64,000 nucleotides of DNA. Source: Longimicrobium sp. (GTDB lineage: Bacteria; Gemmatimonadota; Gemmatimonadetes; Longimicrobiales; Longimicrobiaceae). Shown here piece after piece: positions 34,028 to 44,016 of the stretch (its first letter is position 1; each line of letters begins with the position of its first letter). A model generated the notes under the pieces. That model saw only the letters and a list, made by a program, of their open reading frames with translations. It had not been told where the DNA came from and ran no database searches. The stretch spans positions 1 to 64,000 of the forward strand of contig NZ_DATIND010000044.1 in assembly GCF_035474595.1 (NCBI RefSeq), given 5' to 3'. The position numbers and the translations under genes were made by a program.

Positions 34028-34090
34028 CTCGGCACCCGGCCTCAGGCCCCAGCCGAACCCCAGACGTAACCCGAAGGACGAACAAGGCTC

Positions 34091-35398
34091 ATGACGCAAC
34101 ACGGCTCGATCCCCGACGAAGTGATGTGGGAGGAGGGGATGCTCCTGGCCCCGCAGCACTTCCAGCAGCTCTCCATCCGCACGGAGGAGATGCTGCACTA
34201 CCACGTCCGCGCGGCGTCGCCCTTCCACTGGGGCGTGCGGCGGATGCGGTCCGAGGTGCTGCCGGGCGGCGTCTTCCGCGTCACCGAGCTCGAGGCGGTG
34301 ATGCCCGACGGCCTTCCCGTCCTCCATCGCGGCACCGAGAAGGAGGCGCTGGAGATCGACGTGCGCAGGCTGGCCGACGAGGCGCGCCCGCGCCCCGTCA
34401 CCGTCTGGCTCACCGTTCCCGTCCGCCGCCCCGCCGACGAGCCCTTCGAGGGTTCGCTGCGCCGCTACGAGCCGCTGGAGGCCACCGAGGTGGTCGACGA
34501 GAACACCGGCCAGGGGAAGCACCCCGTCCGCCGCCTCCGCCCCCGCGTTTCCCTGCAGGCTGGCCCCGCCCCGTCGGGCGCGTACGTCTCCTTCCCGCTC
34601 GCCCGCGTCACCGTGGCCGACGACAAGCTGGCGCCGACGGACTACGAACCGCCGCGGATCGGCATCGCCCCCGGCACCTTCCCCTACGACGACTGCCGCG
34701 AGCTGGCGCGCCGCATCCGCCGCAAGGCCGAGGTCCTGGCCCGCCGCGGCGACGACTCGGAAAGGACCGAGACGCAGGTGCAGGCGCTTTCCGCCGGGCT
34801 CCCGCAGATCGAGGCGGTGCTCGACGCACCGCCGGGGATGCACCCCTTCGCCCTCTACACCGCCGCCTGCGCGCTCGCCGGCGCGGTGGCGGGCACGGCA
34901 CGGCGCACGGTGCCGGGGCCCTTCCCCGCGTACGACCACGACGAGCTGCGCGCCACCTTCGCCCCCGTGCTGGCCTTCTGCGAGCAGGCGCTGGAGCGGG
35001 TGAGCGAGACGCACGTGGGCATTCCCTTCGCCGCCGAGGGCGAGGGCTTCTCCCTCGTCCTGCGCGAGGAGTGGCTGCGCGGCGGGCTGACCGTGGGCGT
35101 GCTGGCGCAGGGCGGGGCCACGGAGGGCGAGGCAGCGGAGTGGCTGGAGGAGTGCCGCATCGCCAGCGCCAGCCGGATGGACTCGGCGCGCGACCGGCGC
35201 ATCGCCGGGGCGGCGCGCGAGAAGGTGCGCGACACCGGGCGGCTGGGCTTCGTCCCCGAGCGCGGCGAGGTGCTGTTCCGCATCGAGGCCGACCCCGACG
35301 CGGTGGCCGCGGGCGAGGCGCTGGTGGTGGTGAACCCGCGCGACCCGTCGGGCCGCCGCCGGCCGCGCGCGATGGTGCTGTACACCCGGAGCGCCTGA
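34091..35398 (+). CDS. tssK: T6SS baseplate subunit TssK
   Basis: A 435-residue cytosolic protein that links the baseplate to the membrane complex. It starts in family style (PDEVMWEEGMLLAPQHFQQLSIRTEEMLHYHV in pieces), followed by FHWGVRRMRSEVL and the DGLPVLHRGTEKEALEI segment. The ending GEVLFRIEADPDAVAAGEALVVV with VLYTRSA is also typical. It ends one base before tssL. Confidence 0.95.
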   Translation: MTQHGSIPDEVMWEEGMLLAPQHFQQLSIRTEEMLHYHVRAASPFHWGVRRMRSEVLPGGVFRVTELEAVMPDGLPVLHRGTEKEALEIDVRRLADEARPRPVTVWLTVPVRRPADEPFEGSLRRYEPLEATEVVDENTGQGKHPVRRLRPRVSLQAGPAPSGAYVSFPLARVTVADDKLAPTDYEPPRIGIAPGTFPYDDCRELARRIRRKAEVLARRGDDSERTETQVQALSAGLPQIEAVLDAPPGMHPFALYTAACALAGAVAGTARRTVPGPFPAYDHDELRATFAPVLAFCEQALERVSETHVGIPFAAEGEGFSLVLREEWLRGGLTVGVLAQGGATEGEAAEWLEECRIASASRMDSARDRRIAGAAREKVRDTGRLGFVPERGEVLFRIEADPDAVAAGEALVVVNPRDPSGRRRPRAMVLYTRSA

Positions 35399-35399
35399 G

Positions 35400-36209
35400 A
35401 TGCCCGCCGCCGCCGTGCAGACCGAGGACGCCTTCGTCCTGCAGTGCTTCCGCGAGTTCTACGCGCAGGTCATCCGCCTGCGCCGCGGCGTGCTCTCGAA
35501 CCCGTGGGGAATCGCGCAGTCGGGGAGCAGCCCCGAGCGCGACGAGGCGCTGCGGCAGGGCGCCGCCCAGCGCGTGAGCGACCTTCTCCTGGCCACCCTC
35601 GAACGCCAGGCGCTGGAGGCCGGGCGCCGCTCCGGCGAGCCCGGCGCCGAGTTCTACCGCGAGGCACAGTACGTCATGTCCACGCTGGCCGACGAGGTCT
35701 TCCTCCACCTGGAATGGGAAGGGCGCCACACCTGGGCGGCCAACCTGCTGGAGACGCGCCTCTTCGGCACGCACGTGGGGGGCGAGACCTTCTTCCGGCG
35801 GCTCGACGCGCTGCTGCACGAGCAGGACGCGGTGAAGCGCCCCGTGGCCGGGGTGTACCTGATGGCGCTCTCGCTGGGCTTCCAGGGGCGCCACCGCGGT
35901 CGCGATGCGGCCGCCGTGCTCGCCGACTACCGGCGCCGCGCCTTCGCCTTCGTGTTCCCGGGGCACCGCTCGGTGCTGAAGGGCGAGCGCAGGCTCTTTC
36001 CCGAGGCGTACGAGCACACGGCGGCGGGGGGCCAGCCCATCCGCCTCCCGCACGCGCGGCGGTGGATCGTGGCCGCGGCGGCCGTCCTCCTCCTCTACCT
36101 CTTCGTCAGCCACCGCGCCTTCGTGGGCGCCACCACGCAGACGCGCACCGCCACGGCCGGCGTGATGGCGGCCGAGTCGACCGTCACCGCCGCGCGGAGG
36201 GCCAGATGA
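35400..36209 (+). CDS. tssL: T6SS membrane-complex subunit TssL (DotU/IcmH family)
   Basis: A 269-residue inner-membrane protein with one C-terminal transmembrane helix (WIVAAAAVLLLYLFVSHRAF, about 222-241). The cytoplasmic domain shows FREFYAQVIRLRRG, QYVMSTLADEVFLHLEWEG and VYLMALSLGFQGRHRG, all DotU-family hallmarks. There is no peptidoglycan-binding extension. It overlaps tssM by four bases (ATGA), so the two are translationally coupled. Confidence 0.95.
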   Translation: MPAAAVQTEDAFVLQCFREFYAQVIRLRRGVLSNPWGIAQSGSSPERDEALRQGAAQRVSDLLLATLERQALEAGRRSGEPGAEFYREAQYVMSTLADEVFLHLEWEGRHTWAANLLETRLFGTHVGGETFFRRLDALLHEQDAVKRPVAGVYLMALSLGFQGRHRGRDAAAVLADYRRRAFAFVFPGHRSVLKGERRLFPEAYEHTAAGGQPIRLPHARRWIVAAAAVLLLYLFVSHRAFVGATTQTRTATAGVMAAESTVTAARRAR

Positions 36210-39200
36210 CCCTCGCCATCCTCCTGGCCCCCGGCCTCCGCGGCGCGCTTCCCTTCCTCCTGGCCGGCACCGTCCTGCTGGTCGCCGCGCTCCTGCTGTG
36301 GATCGCCTCGGTGGTCCGCCGCGCGCACGAAGCCGCGGAGTTCGAGGGCGGGGCGGCGACGGGCGACGCGGCCGCCGCGGCGGTGCCGGAAGTCGATCTG
36401 GACGCGCTGCACCTGAAGCTCCGCCGCTCGTTCCGCGACGGGCTCGCGCAACTCCGCAAGATCCGCGGGCGCGACGCGCGCTACGATGTGCCGTGGGTGC
36501 TGGTGGCCGGCGAGCCCGGGTCGGGGAAGACGGCGGCGATGCTGGGGTGCGGGCTGGAGCGCCCGTACGACGAGGCGGCGCCGGGGAACGAGCCGGCCTC
36601 GGCGCGCGACCCGCTGCGCTGGGAGTTCTACGACCGCGGCGTGGCGCTGGACCTGAAGGGCGACCTGTTCCTGCGCGCCGACGGCAGCACCTACGAGGAA
36701 GGGTGGAACCACTTCCTCCACCTCCTGGCTGAGCACCGCGGCCAGCGCCCCCTCGACGGGCTGGTCCTCACCCTCCCCGCCCCGGTGCTGCGCGGCCCGG
36801 CGGCACGCGAGCAGGCCGCCGCCCGCGGCGAGGTGGTTTCGCGGCGGCTCAGGGAGATGCAGAAGACGCTGGGGATCCGCATCCCCGTCTATCTCCTCGT
36901 CACCCGCTGCGACGTCCTTCCCGGCTTCGCCAGCATGGCCGCGCAGCTCCCGGCCGAGGCGCGCGAGGAGGCGTTCGGGTGGTCCAGCCCGCAGCACGTG
37001 GACGCCGCCTTCCGCCCCGAGTGGGTGGACGCGGCCCTCGAGGAGATGCACGCCGACCTGCTGGGCACGCAGGCCGAGCTGCTGTCCGAGGCCACGGACC
37101 CCGACGGCGTGTTCCAGCTCCCGGGCGAGGTGAAGGGGCTGGCGCCGGGGATCCGCGCCTTCCTGGAAGAGGTCTTCCGCGAGAGCGTGTACCACGAGTC
37201 GTTCTCCTTCCGCGGCCTGTACTTCTCCGGGAGCGCCGACCCGGCCGACGCGCTGACCGCCGCCGCCGCCGGCGACTCGCCGCAGGGCGACGCGACGCTG
37301 CCGACGGCCGACGACCAGGACGCCGACGGCGTCAGCGACTCCGCGGGCGTGGCCGCCGAGCCCGAGCTGGCGCGGCCGGTGTTCCTGCGCGACTTCCTGG
37401 GCGAGAAGGTGTTCGCCGAGCGCAACCTGGCGCGGCGCGCGGCGGGCGGGCGCTTCGGGCGCGACCGGCGCGTGGTGGCCGCGCAGGCGGCCATGGTGCT
37501 GCTGACGGTGGTCGGCGGGCTGGGGCTCTGGCTGGACAACGGGCGGCTCGTGCGGCGCGACGCCCAGACCGCCACCCTGCTGAACGGCGTGGCCGCGCGC
37601 GTGCGCCCGCTGCGGCTGCGCGACGGCCAGACCGACATCCTTCCCCTGATGGACGAGCTGGCGCGCATCGACCCGCGCCCGCTGAAGTCCTGGTTCGCCC
37701 CCACCTCGTGGGTGGACCCGGTGCGCCGCCGCGTGACCCGCGCCGCCTCGGGCGCCTTCAGCGACGTGATCCTGCCCGCCATGCGCGACTCGCTGGAGCA
37801 GCGCGCCGAGCGGCTGGCGCCCACCGGCCACGTGCGGCTGATCGACCTGCAGTCGGGCGACGTGTCGGGCGGCGTTCCGGTGACCGGGGCCACGGTGCAG
37901 CGCTACCTGGCCGACCTGGGCGAGCTGTCGGCCAACGTGCGCCGCTTCAACACCCTGGCACGGCAGGACAGCGGCAGCGTGGGCATGCTGGACAGCGTGG
38001 CCGCCTACGTGTTCGGCGAGCGCCAGGCGCGCGGCGACAGCGACCCCCGCGGGGTGATCGCCGGGGCGCTGCGGCGCTCGGGGACGCGCCCCATCACCGG
38101 TGCGTCGCACACCGACGTGGCGCTGGCGCGCGCCGACTCGCTGGTGAGCGCGGCGTACGACGGGCTGCTGGACCAGGTGCGCGGGCTGCGCGACGACGTG
38201 AACGCGGCCGAGGGCGCCGGGCCGGCGCAGCTGCCGCTGGATCAGTACCGGCGGATGGCGGGCCGCGTGGACTCGGTGCGCGGCTACGTGACCAGCGACT
38301 GGCTGAACCCCGCGGGCGGCCTCCCTCCGGAGCTCGCCCGGCTGCTGCGCGCCATCCCCAACAGCGAGGTCATCAGCGGGCAGACGCTGGCGCGGGCGTT
38401 CCCCAGCAGCTTCGCCGGCATCCGCAGCGCCAGGCTGCAGTCCGCGCGGCAGACGCTGGGCGACGTGTACTCGGCCGCGGCGGGAACGCCCGACAGCGCC
38501 GCCGCGTTCGGCGACGACGGCGGGAGCGGCGCCGCGCTGGCGCTGCGCACCGCGCTCGACGCGCTGAAGGGGCGCAGCTTCATGGGCACCGGCGGCCCCG
38601 TCTCCCTCCTGGCCCCGCAGCCCGCCGCCACCTGGGCGGTGTGGAACGTCCGCGCGCTCGACGACGCGCTGGGGATGTTCGCCGAGTACCAGGCGTACAG
38701 CCGCGACCGGCTGAACGGCGTGAATCCCGGCGCGCGCAACCTCGTCCAGGGCCTGGCGACGGTCGCGCTCGAGGCGCGGATGACGCAGGCCGTGGCGCGT
38801 GCGCGGGCGTGGGTCCCCGCGGCGCGCCCCTTCGGCCTCCCGGCGCGCGAGCGCGACCTGCGCACCCGCGCCGACGCGCTGCGCCCCGCGGCCACCCGCA
38901 TCCTGCGGCTGATGGCGGCGTTCGACTCGCTCCACCTCACCCGCCCCTACACCGAGCTGGCCTCCATCCTGGTCGACCAGGACGCCGAGCTGCTGGCCGA
39001 CGCCGAGAAGCTGCTGGCCGACAGCGGCCCGTACGCGCCGCTGGACCCCGACTTCAGCTGGTGGAACGGGCAGAAGCCGCTGGCGCCGCAGACCTTCGGC
39101 GCGGCCGACGCCGAGGAGCTGGAGGGCTACCTCTCGCTGCAGCGCACGCGCGTGGCCGCGGTGGCGCAGGGGATCGCCGCGCCGCTGCTGGCCGACTTCG

Positions 39201-40498
39201 AGTCGCCCGCCTTCGACGCCTACGACCGCGACACCGGCGTGCGCGGGCAGAACGGCCCCGCGGCGGCGGTGCGCTGGCGCGGCGTGGTGCAGGCGCTCGA
39301 CGGCTACGCGGCCAAGACGCCGGGGAACTCGCTGGTCGCGCTGGAGCAGTTCATCCGCACGGGGATGGACGGCGTGGACCTGGGGGGATGCGACGCCTCG
39401 CTCGGCCGGCGGCGCGCGGTGCTGGACCTGTTCGGGCAGCTGCGCGAGCGGCTGCGCGACCCGCTCGCCGCGCGCTGCCGCACGGTGGCCGCGACGCGCG
39501 TGGCCGGCGCCTACAACCGCCTGCGCGCGCAGTTCCAGACCGAGCTGGCCGGGCGCTTCCCCTTCGCCGCGCCGGGAGCGGGGAACGGCGACGCCGACGT
39601 GGACGCGGTGCGGCGCTTCTACCGCGCGCTGGACCAGCAGGCGTGGGCCGACTCGCTGGTCCGCAGCGGCACCGCGGGCGTGGGCGGCCCCGGGAGCGAC
39701 GCCGCGGCCTTCCTGGAGGAGATCGATGCGGCGCGGCCGTTCCTCGCCACCCTTCTCGGCGCGGACACCACCGGGCAGCCCGCCTTCGTGGTGATGGCCG
39801 AGTTCCGCGCCGCCCGCGCCCGCGAGCGCGGCGGCGAGCAGATCGCCGAGTGGTGGCTGGAGGTCGGCGGCGACCGGCTGACGGCGCGCGACTCGGTGGG
39901 CGCCGCCACCCCCTGGCGCGCGGGCGACGCCGTCCGCCTGGGCGTGCGCTGGGCCATGGACAGCCCGCTGCGCCCGGTCCCCACCGGGCTGGCCGCGCCG
40001 GGGCGCGTGGCCGACCGCCAGGTGTCGTGGAGCTTCGGGGGAGACTGGGCGCTGCTGCGCCTCATCTCCACCCTGGGCGCGACCGGCGCCGAACTGGGCT
40101 CCACCCCGGCCCGCCAGCGCCACATGCTCGCCCTTTCCATCCCCACCGTCCCCGTCGTGGTGGACAGCACCCTTTCCCCCGAGCGCGCGCGCGTCTTCGT
40201 CCGCGTCCGCCTGCGCGATCCCGTGACCGGCGCCGAGCGCGCGCTGCCGGCGTTCCCGCCGTACGCGCCGGCGCTGCGCGGGGGCAGGGGAGAGGGGACG
40301 GGGGACAGGGGACAGGGGGGGATCCGGGGCGGCGACCAGATGGTTGCATCGGCCAACGGAAGGACAAAGTGGACTGATGGGGGGATGGATCGCTCCCGAT
40401 CTCCCGATGACGCGGTTGCGGGGCAGAGGACCGCGCCGTCGGCGGCGATGCGCTGGTGGACGCGGCTGCTGGGGTGGTGGAAGGAGGCGGGGCGATGA
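36206..40498 (+). CDS. tssM: T6SS membrane-complex subunit TssM (IcmF family)
   Basis: A 1430-residue inner-membrane protein, somewhat longer than usual, that spans to the periplasm and, with TssL and the lipoprotein, forms the trans-envelope channel. A first membrane segment lies near 15-35, a P-loop GEPGSGKT at 102-109, and another membrane helix near 430-445 (AMVLLTVVGGLGLW), followed by a very long periplasmic part. Near the C-terminus an insert of GRGEGTGDRGQGG type is encoded by a GGGGACA tandem repeat and followed by a poorly conserved tail. The ATG overlaps the tssL stop. Confidence 0.95.
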   Translation: MTLAILLAPGLRGALPFLLAGTVLLVAALLLWIASVVRRAHEAAEFEGGAATGDAAAAAVPEVDLDALHLKLRRSFRDGLAQLRKIRGRDARYDVPWVLVAGEPGSGKTAAMLGCGLERPYDEAAPGNEPASARDPLRWEFYDRGVALDLKGDLFLRADGSTYEEGWNHFLHLLAEHRGQRPLDGLVLTLPAPVLRGPAAREQAAARGEVVSRRLREMQKTLGIRIPVYLLVTRCDVLPGFASMAAQLPAEAREEAFGWSSPQHVDAAFRPEWVDAALEEMHADLLGTQAELLSEATDPDGVFQLPGEVKGLAPGIRAFLEEVFRESVYHESFSFRGLYFSGSADPADALTAAAAGDSPQGDATLPTADDQDADGVSDSAGVAAEPELARPVFLRDFLGEKVFAERNLARRAAGGRFGRDRRVVAAQAAMVLLTVVGGLGLWLDNGRLVRRDAQTATLLNGVAARVRPLRLRDGQTDILPLMDELARIDPRPLKSWFAPTSWVDPVRRRVTRAASGAFSDVILPAMRDSLEQRAERLAPTGHVRLIDLQSGDVSGGVPVTGATVQRYLADLGELSANVRRFNTLARQDSGSVGMLDSVAAYVFGERQARGDSDPRGVIAGALRRSGTRPITGASHTDVALARADSLVSAAYDGLLDQVRGLRDDVNAAEGAGPAQLPLDQYRRMAGRVDSVRGYVTSDWLNPAGGLPPELARLLRAIPNSEVISGQTLARAFPSSFAGIRSARLQSARQTLGDVYSAAAGTPDSAAAFGDDGGSGAALALRTALDALKGRSFMGTGGPVSLLAPQPAATWAVWNVRALDDALGMFAEYQAYSRDRLNGVNPGARNLVQGLATVALEARMTQAVARARAWVPAARPFGLPARERDLRTRADALRPAATRILRLMAAFDSLHLTRPYTELASILVDQDAELLADAEKLLADSGPYAPLDPDFSWWNGQKPLAPQTFGAADAEELEGYLSLQRTRVAAVAQGIAAPLLADFESPAFDAYDRDTGVRGQNGPAAAVRWRGVVQALDGYAAKTPGNSLVALEQFIRTGMDGVDLGGCDASLGRRRAVLDLFGQLRERLRDPLAARCRTVAATRVAGAYNRLRAQFQTELAGRFPFAAPGAGNGDADVDAVRRFYRALDQQAWADSLVRSGTAGVGGPGSDAAAFLEEIDAARPFLATLLGADTTGQPAFVVMAEFRAARARERGGEQIAEWWLEVGGDRLTARDSVGAATPWRAGDAVRLGVRWAMDSPLRPVPTGLAAPGRVADRQVSWSFGGDWALLRLISTLGATGAELGSTPARQRHMLALSIPTVPVVVDSTLSPERARVFVRVRLRDPVTGAERALPAFPPYAPALRGGRGEGTGDRGQGGIRGGDQMVASANGRTKWTDGGMDRSRSPDDAVAGQRTAPSAAMRWWTRLLGWWKEAGR

Positions 40499-41706
40499 GC
40501 GCGGTGATGGAGACCACGGGGATGGACATCGAGCGCTTCACCCGCCCGATCTCCGCCGAGAAGCCCGCGGGCGAGTGGCTGCGCTACGACCCCGTGTACG
40601 GCCAGCTCCGCGAGGCCCGCCGCGAGGACGACGCCACCGTGCCGCAGGGGCAGTGGACGCGGGAGCTGAAGCGCGCGGACTGGAACGGCGTGGCCGCGCT
40701 CTGCCTGGAGGTGCTGGAGAAGCGCTCGCGCGACCTGCAGGTGGCCGCGTGGCTGATGGAGGCGTGGATCCGCCAGCGCGGCTTCGGCGGCGCCCGCGAC
40801 GCGATGGCGCTGATGGCCGCCATGTGCCAGGCGCAGTGGGAATCGCTCTTCCCGCCGCTGGAGCCCGACGACGCCGACGCCCGCAACGCGCCCTTCGTGT
40901 GGGTGAACGAGAAGCTCAGCATCCTCCTGACGCTGGTCCCCATCACCGCGCCGGAGACGGCCGACAGCGAGCGCTACGACTGGGCGGACCTGCAGGAGGC
41001 GCTGCGCCGCGAGGCCAGGGCCGAGGGCGCGCCCGCGCCGACGCCGCGGCGGGGCGACCCGCCGCCGGAAGCGGCCGAGGGGCCCACGCGCACCCGCTTC
41101 GCCGCCTCGGTCTCGCTCACCCCCGCGGCCTTCTACGGCGCGCTGGCGGCCGACACGGCGGGCGCGCACGCGGCGGCGGCGCGGCTGCAGGAGATCCTGG
41201 ACGCGCGGCTGGGCAAGGACGGCCCCACGCTGGGCCGCCTGCTCGAGACGCTGCGCCAGGTGGCCGCCTGGGCCGCCGACGAGGCCGAGGCGCGCCGGGT
41301 GGAGGCCGTGTCGGCCGCGCTCCCCGCCTGGGCCGCGTCGGAAACGGCGCGCAAGGCCGCCGCGGCGGTCCCCAGCCTTCCCGCCTGGGCGGCGTCGGCG
41401 CCCGAACCCGCAGCCCCCACGGAGGAGCCGATGGACGCACCCGCGCTGGTGCCCGCGCCGCCCGCCTTCGCGCCGCGCGCCGCCGGGCCGGTGAACAGCC
41501 GCGAAGAGGCCTACCGCCGCCTGGGCGAGGCCGCCGAGTACCTGATGCGCACCGAGCCGCACTCGCCCACCCCGTACCTGGTGCGCCGCGCCGTGGCGTG
41601 GGGCGGCAAGAGCCTGGCCGACCTGATCGAAGAGTTCCTGCGCGACGGCTACGACCTGAAGACGCTCCGGGTGTTCCTGGGGCTCGTGGACGAGACCAAG
41701 CGCTGA
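40495..41706 (+). CDS. tssA: T6SS protein TssA (ImpA N-terminal domain)
   Basis: A 403-residue cytosolic protein that primes sheath and tube assembly. The ImpA domain near the N-terminus is clear (PISAEKPAGEWLRYDPVYGQ, DWNGVAALCLEVLEKRSRDLQVAAWLMEAW in pieces, WESLFPPLEPDDADARNAP). A proline-rich linker near 300-330 leads to a C-terminal helical domain (SREEAYRRLGEAAEYLMRTEPHSPTPYLVRRAV in pieces) that resembles short VasJ-type TssA proteins. The ATG at 40495 follows AAGGAGG and overlaps the tssM stop by four bases. Confidence 0.93.
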   Translation: MSAVMETTGMDIERFTRPISAEKPAGEWLRYDPVYGQLREARREDDATVPQGQWTRELKRADWNGVAALCLEVLEKRSRDLQVAAWLMEAWIRQRGFGGARDAMALMAAMCQAQWESLFPPLEPDDADARNAPFVWVNEKLSILLTLVPITAPETADSERYDWADLQEALRREARAEGAPAPTPRRGDPPPEAAEGPTRTRFAASVSLTPAAFYGALAADTAGAHAAAARLQEILDARLGKDGPTLGRLLETLRQVAAWAADEAEARRVEAVSAALPAWAASETARKAAAAVPSLPAWAASAPEPAAPTEEPMDAPALVPAPPAFAPRAAGPVNSREEAYRRLGEAAEYLMRTEPHSPTPYLVRRAVAWGGKSLADLIEEFLRDGYDLKTLRVFLGLVDETKR

Positions 41707-41820
41707 CGGGGGCGGCCCGAGAGCCGCCCGGCAGTTCCTTCACACCGGTGTCCCCCCTGCCGACCCTCAACATCGTGAGGGGAAGCGATCATTACCGCCC
41801 TGCCCCAAAGGAGCAGCCCC

Positions 41821-42327
41821 ATGAAGGAGAGCATCCAGCACAAGCTCGACCGCGTCCGCCCCCCGCGCGTCCAGATCACGTACGACCTGGAGCTCGGCGG
41901 CGCCGTCCAGCGCAAGAGCCTGCCCCTGGTCATGGGGATCATGGCGGACCTGTCGGGCCACCCCGAGAAGCCGCTGCCGGCGCTGAAGAAGCGCAAGTTC
42001 GTGGAGGTCGACCGCGACAACATCAACGAGGTGATGGCCAAGTCCGGGACGCGCCTGGCGCTCTCGGTGCCCAACCGGATCACCGGCGAGGGGAACCTGC
42101 AGGTGGAGCTGGGCTTCAGCAGCATCGACGACTTCGGCCCGCTTTCCATCGTGCAGCAGGTGGAGTCGCTGCGCCGCCTGTACGAGCAGCGCCAGCGCCT
42201 CAGCGACCTGCTGACCAAGCTGGACGGCAACGACGAGCTGGAGAAGCAGCTCTCGGCCGCCAGCGACGACGAGCTGAAGGAGATCAAGCAGCTTTCGGCC
42301 GGCGAGCCCGCCGAGGCCACCGCGTAA
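41821..42327 (+). CDS. tssB: T6SS sheath small subunit TssB
   Basis: A 168-residue cytosolic protein that pairs with TssC to form the contractile sheath. It shows KLDRVRPPRVQITYDLELGG, LPLVMGIMADLSGHPE, KRKFVEVDRDNINEVMA and VELGFSSIDDFGPLSIVQQV in order, matching the family closely. AAAGGAGC lies before the ATG. A GGGCGGC hairpin in the 115-base gap after tssA (near 41709-41729) may partly separate the two transcripts. Confidence 0.97.
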   Translation: MKESIQHKLDRVRPPRVQITYDLELGGAVQRKSLPLVMGIMADLSGHPEKPLPALKKRKFVEVDRDNINEVMAKSGTRLALSVPNRITGEGNLQVELGFSSIDDFGPLSIVQQVESLRRLYEQRQRLSDLLTKLDGNDELEKQLSAASDDELKEIKQLSAGEPAEATA

Positions 42328-42373
42328 GCGGCATCCACCGACTGACCCCCATTCGAACCGGAGAACCGAGATC

Positions 42374-43852
42374 ATGTCCGAGACCGAAGCCGCGGCCGGC
42401 GGAGCCGCCACCGAGGATGTCACCGTCCTCGACCGCATCGTGCGCGAGGGACGGATGGCGCGCGACCCCGTGCAGGTGCAGATCGCCCGCTCGCTGGTGG
42501 GCGAGTACGCCGCCCAGGTGCTGGACCAGCACATCCAGAAGAAGGAGAACCTGGCCGCCGCCATCCAGGAGCGTATCGCCGAGATCGACGAGACCATCGG
42601 CGCGCAGCTGAACGCCATCCTGCACGACGCCCAGTTCCAGAAGCTCGAGGCCACCTGGCGGGGGATGTTCTACCTGGTCATGGGCACCGACACCGGCACC
42701 CAGCTGAAGCTGCGCGTGCTGAACGCGACGCGCGACGAGCTGCAGAAGGACCTGGACAAGGCCGTCGAGTTCGACCAGAGCAACCTGTTCAAGAAGATCT
42801 ACGAGGAAGAGTACGGCACCTTCGGCGGCAACCCGTACTCGGTGCTGCTGGGCGACTTCGAGTTCGGCCGCCACCCGCAGGACGTCGCCTTCCTGAACAA
42901 GGTCAGCGAGGTGGCCGCGGCCGCGCACGCGCCCTTCATCGCCGGCGCCAGCGCGCGGCTGTTCGACATGGACAGCTTCACCGAGCTGGCGGTGCCGCGC
43001 GACCTGGCCAAGCTCTTCGAGAGCACCGAGCTGGTGGGGTGGCGCAGCTTCCGCGACACCGAGGACTCGCGCTACGTGACGCTCGTCCTCCCGCACATCC
43101 TCCTCCGCCTTCCCTACGGCCCCGACACGCTCCCGGTCGACGGGCTGAACTTCAGGGAAGACGTGGACGGCCGCGACCACGGCAAGTACCTGTGGGGGAA
43201 CGCGGCGTGGGCGCTGGGACTGCGCATCACCACCGCCTTCGCGCAGTACGGCTGGACGGCCGCCATCCGCGGCGTGGAGGGCGGCGGCGTGGTGGAGGGG
43301 CTGCCGGCGCACACCTTCCGCACCGACGAGGGCGACGTGGCGCTGAAGTGCCCCACCGAGATCGCCATCACCGACCGGCGCGAGAAGGAGCTCAGCGACC
43401 TGGGCTTCATCTCCCTCTGCCACTGCAAGGGAACGGACTACGCCGCCTTCTTCGGCGGGGCGACGACCCAGAAGCCCAAGGCGTACAGCACCAACCAGGC
43501 GAACGCCAACGCGCGCCTGTCGGCCACCCTGCCGTACCTGATGGCCGCCAGCCGCTTCGCGCACTACCTGAAGGTGATGATGCGCGACAAGATCGGCTCG
43601 TTCTCCAGCAAGTCGTCGATCTCCAAGTACCTGAACGACTGGATCGCCGAGTACGTGCTGCTGAACGACGACGCGCCGCAGAGCGCCAAGGCGCGCTTCC
43701 CGCTGCGCGAGGCGCGGGTGGACGTCACCGAGATCCCGGGGAAGCCGGGCGCCTACAACGCCACGGTGTTCCTGCGCCCGCACTTCCAGCTCGAGGAGCT
43801 GACCGCCAGCATCCGCCTGGTGGCCGAGCTGCCGCCGCCGGCCGCGGCGTAA
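42374..43852 (+). CDS. tssC: T6SS sheath large subunit TssC
   Basis: A 492-residue cytosolic protein and main sheath component. Family motifs include AQLNAILHDAQFQKLEATWRG, LFKKIYEEEYGTFGGNPYSV (in pieces), PFIAGASARLFDMDSF, LPYGPDT, FLWGNAAWA-like (KYLWGNAAWALG), the Q-K-P-K-x-Y segment, and KVMMRDKIGSF. The ending VFLRPHFQLEELTASIRLVAELP is standard. It follows tssB by 46 bases in the same operon. Confidence 0.98.
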   Translation: MSETEAAAGGAATEDVTVLDRIVREGRMARDPVQVQIARSLVGEYAAQVLDQHIQKKENLAAAIQERIAEIDETIGAQLNAILHDAQFQKLEATWRGMFYLVMGTDTGTQLKLRVLNATRDELQKDLDKAVEFDQSNLFKKIYEEEYGTFGGNPYSVLLGDFEFGRHPQDVAFLNKVSEVAAAAHAPFIAGASARLFDMDSFTELAVPRDLAKLFESTELVGWRSFRDTEDSRYVTLVLPHILLRLPYGPDTLPVDGLNFREDVDGRDHGKYLWGNAAWALGLRITTAFAQYGWTAAIRGVEGGGVVEGLPAHTFRTDEGDVALKCPTEIAITDRREKELSDLGFISLCHCKGTDYAAFFGGATTQKPKAYSTNQANANARLSATLPYLMAASRFAHYLKVMMRDKIGSFSSKSSISKYLNDWIAEYVLLNDDAPQSAKARFPLREARVDVTEIPGKPGAYNATVFLRPHFQLEELTASIRLVAELPPPAAA

Positions 43853-43884
43853 GCCCCGGCGCGCGGGGAGACGCCGTTCCGGGC

Positions 43885-43980
43885 GGAGTACGAAAGTACG
43901 AAAGTACGACACCGGACGGCGCCCCGCGGGCTGATGCAGGCGCACTCACGCACTTCCGCACTCCCGCACTTTTCCGCGGG
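43885..43980. repeat. Tandem 8-mer tract between tssC and hcp
   Basis: Repeated GTACGAAA units near 43888-43912 and repeated CGCACTTC/CGCACTCC units near 43943-43975 are the two strands of the same short tandem motif, arranged as an imperfect inverted repeat. It leaves room for a hairpin between tssC and hcp. Confidence 0.75.
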
Positions 43981-44016
43981 GATGCTTGAACCCGAACGAT
44001 TGCCTGAGAGGGAGCT

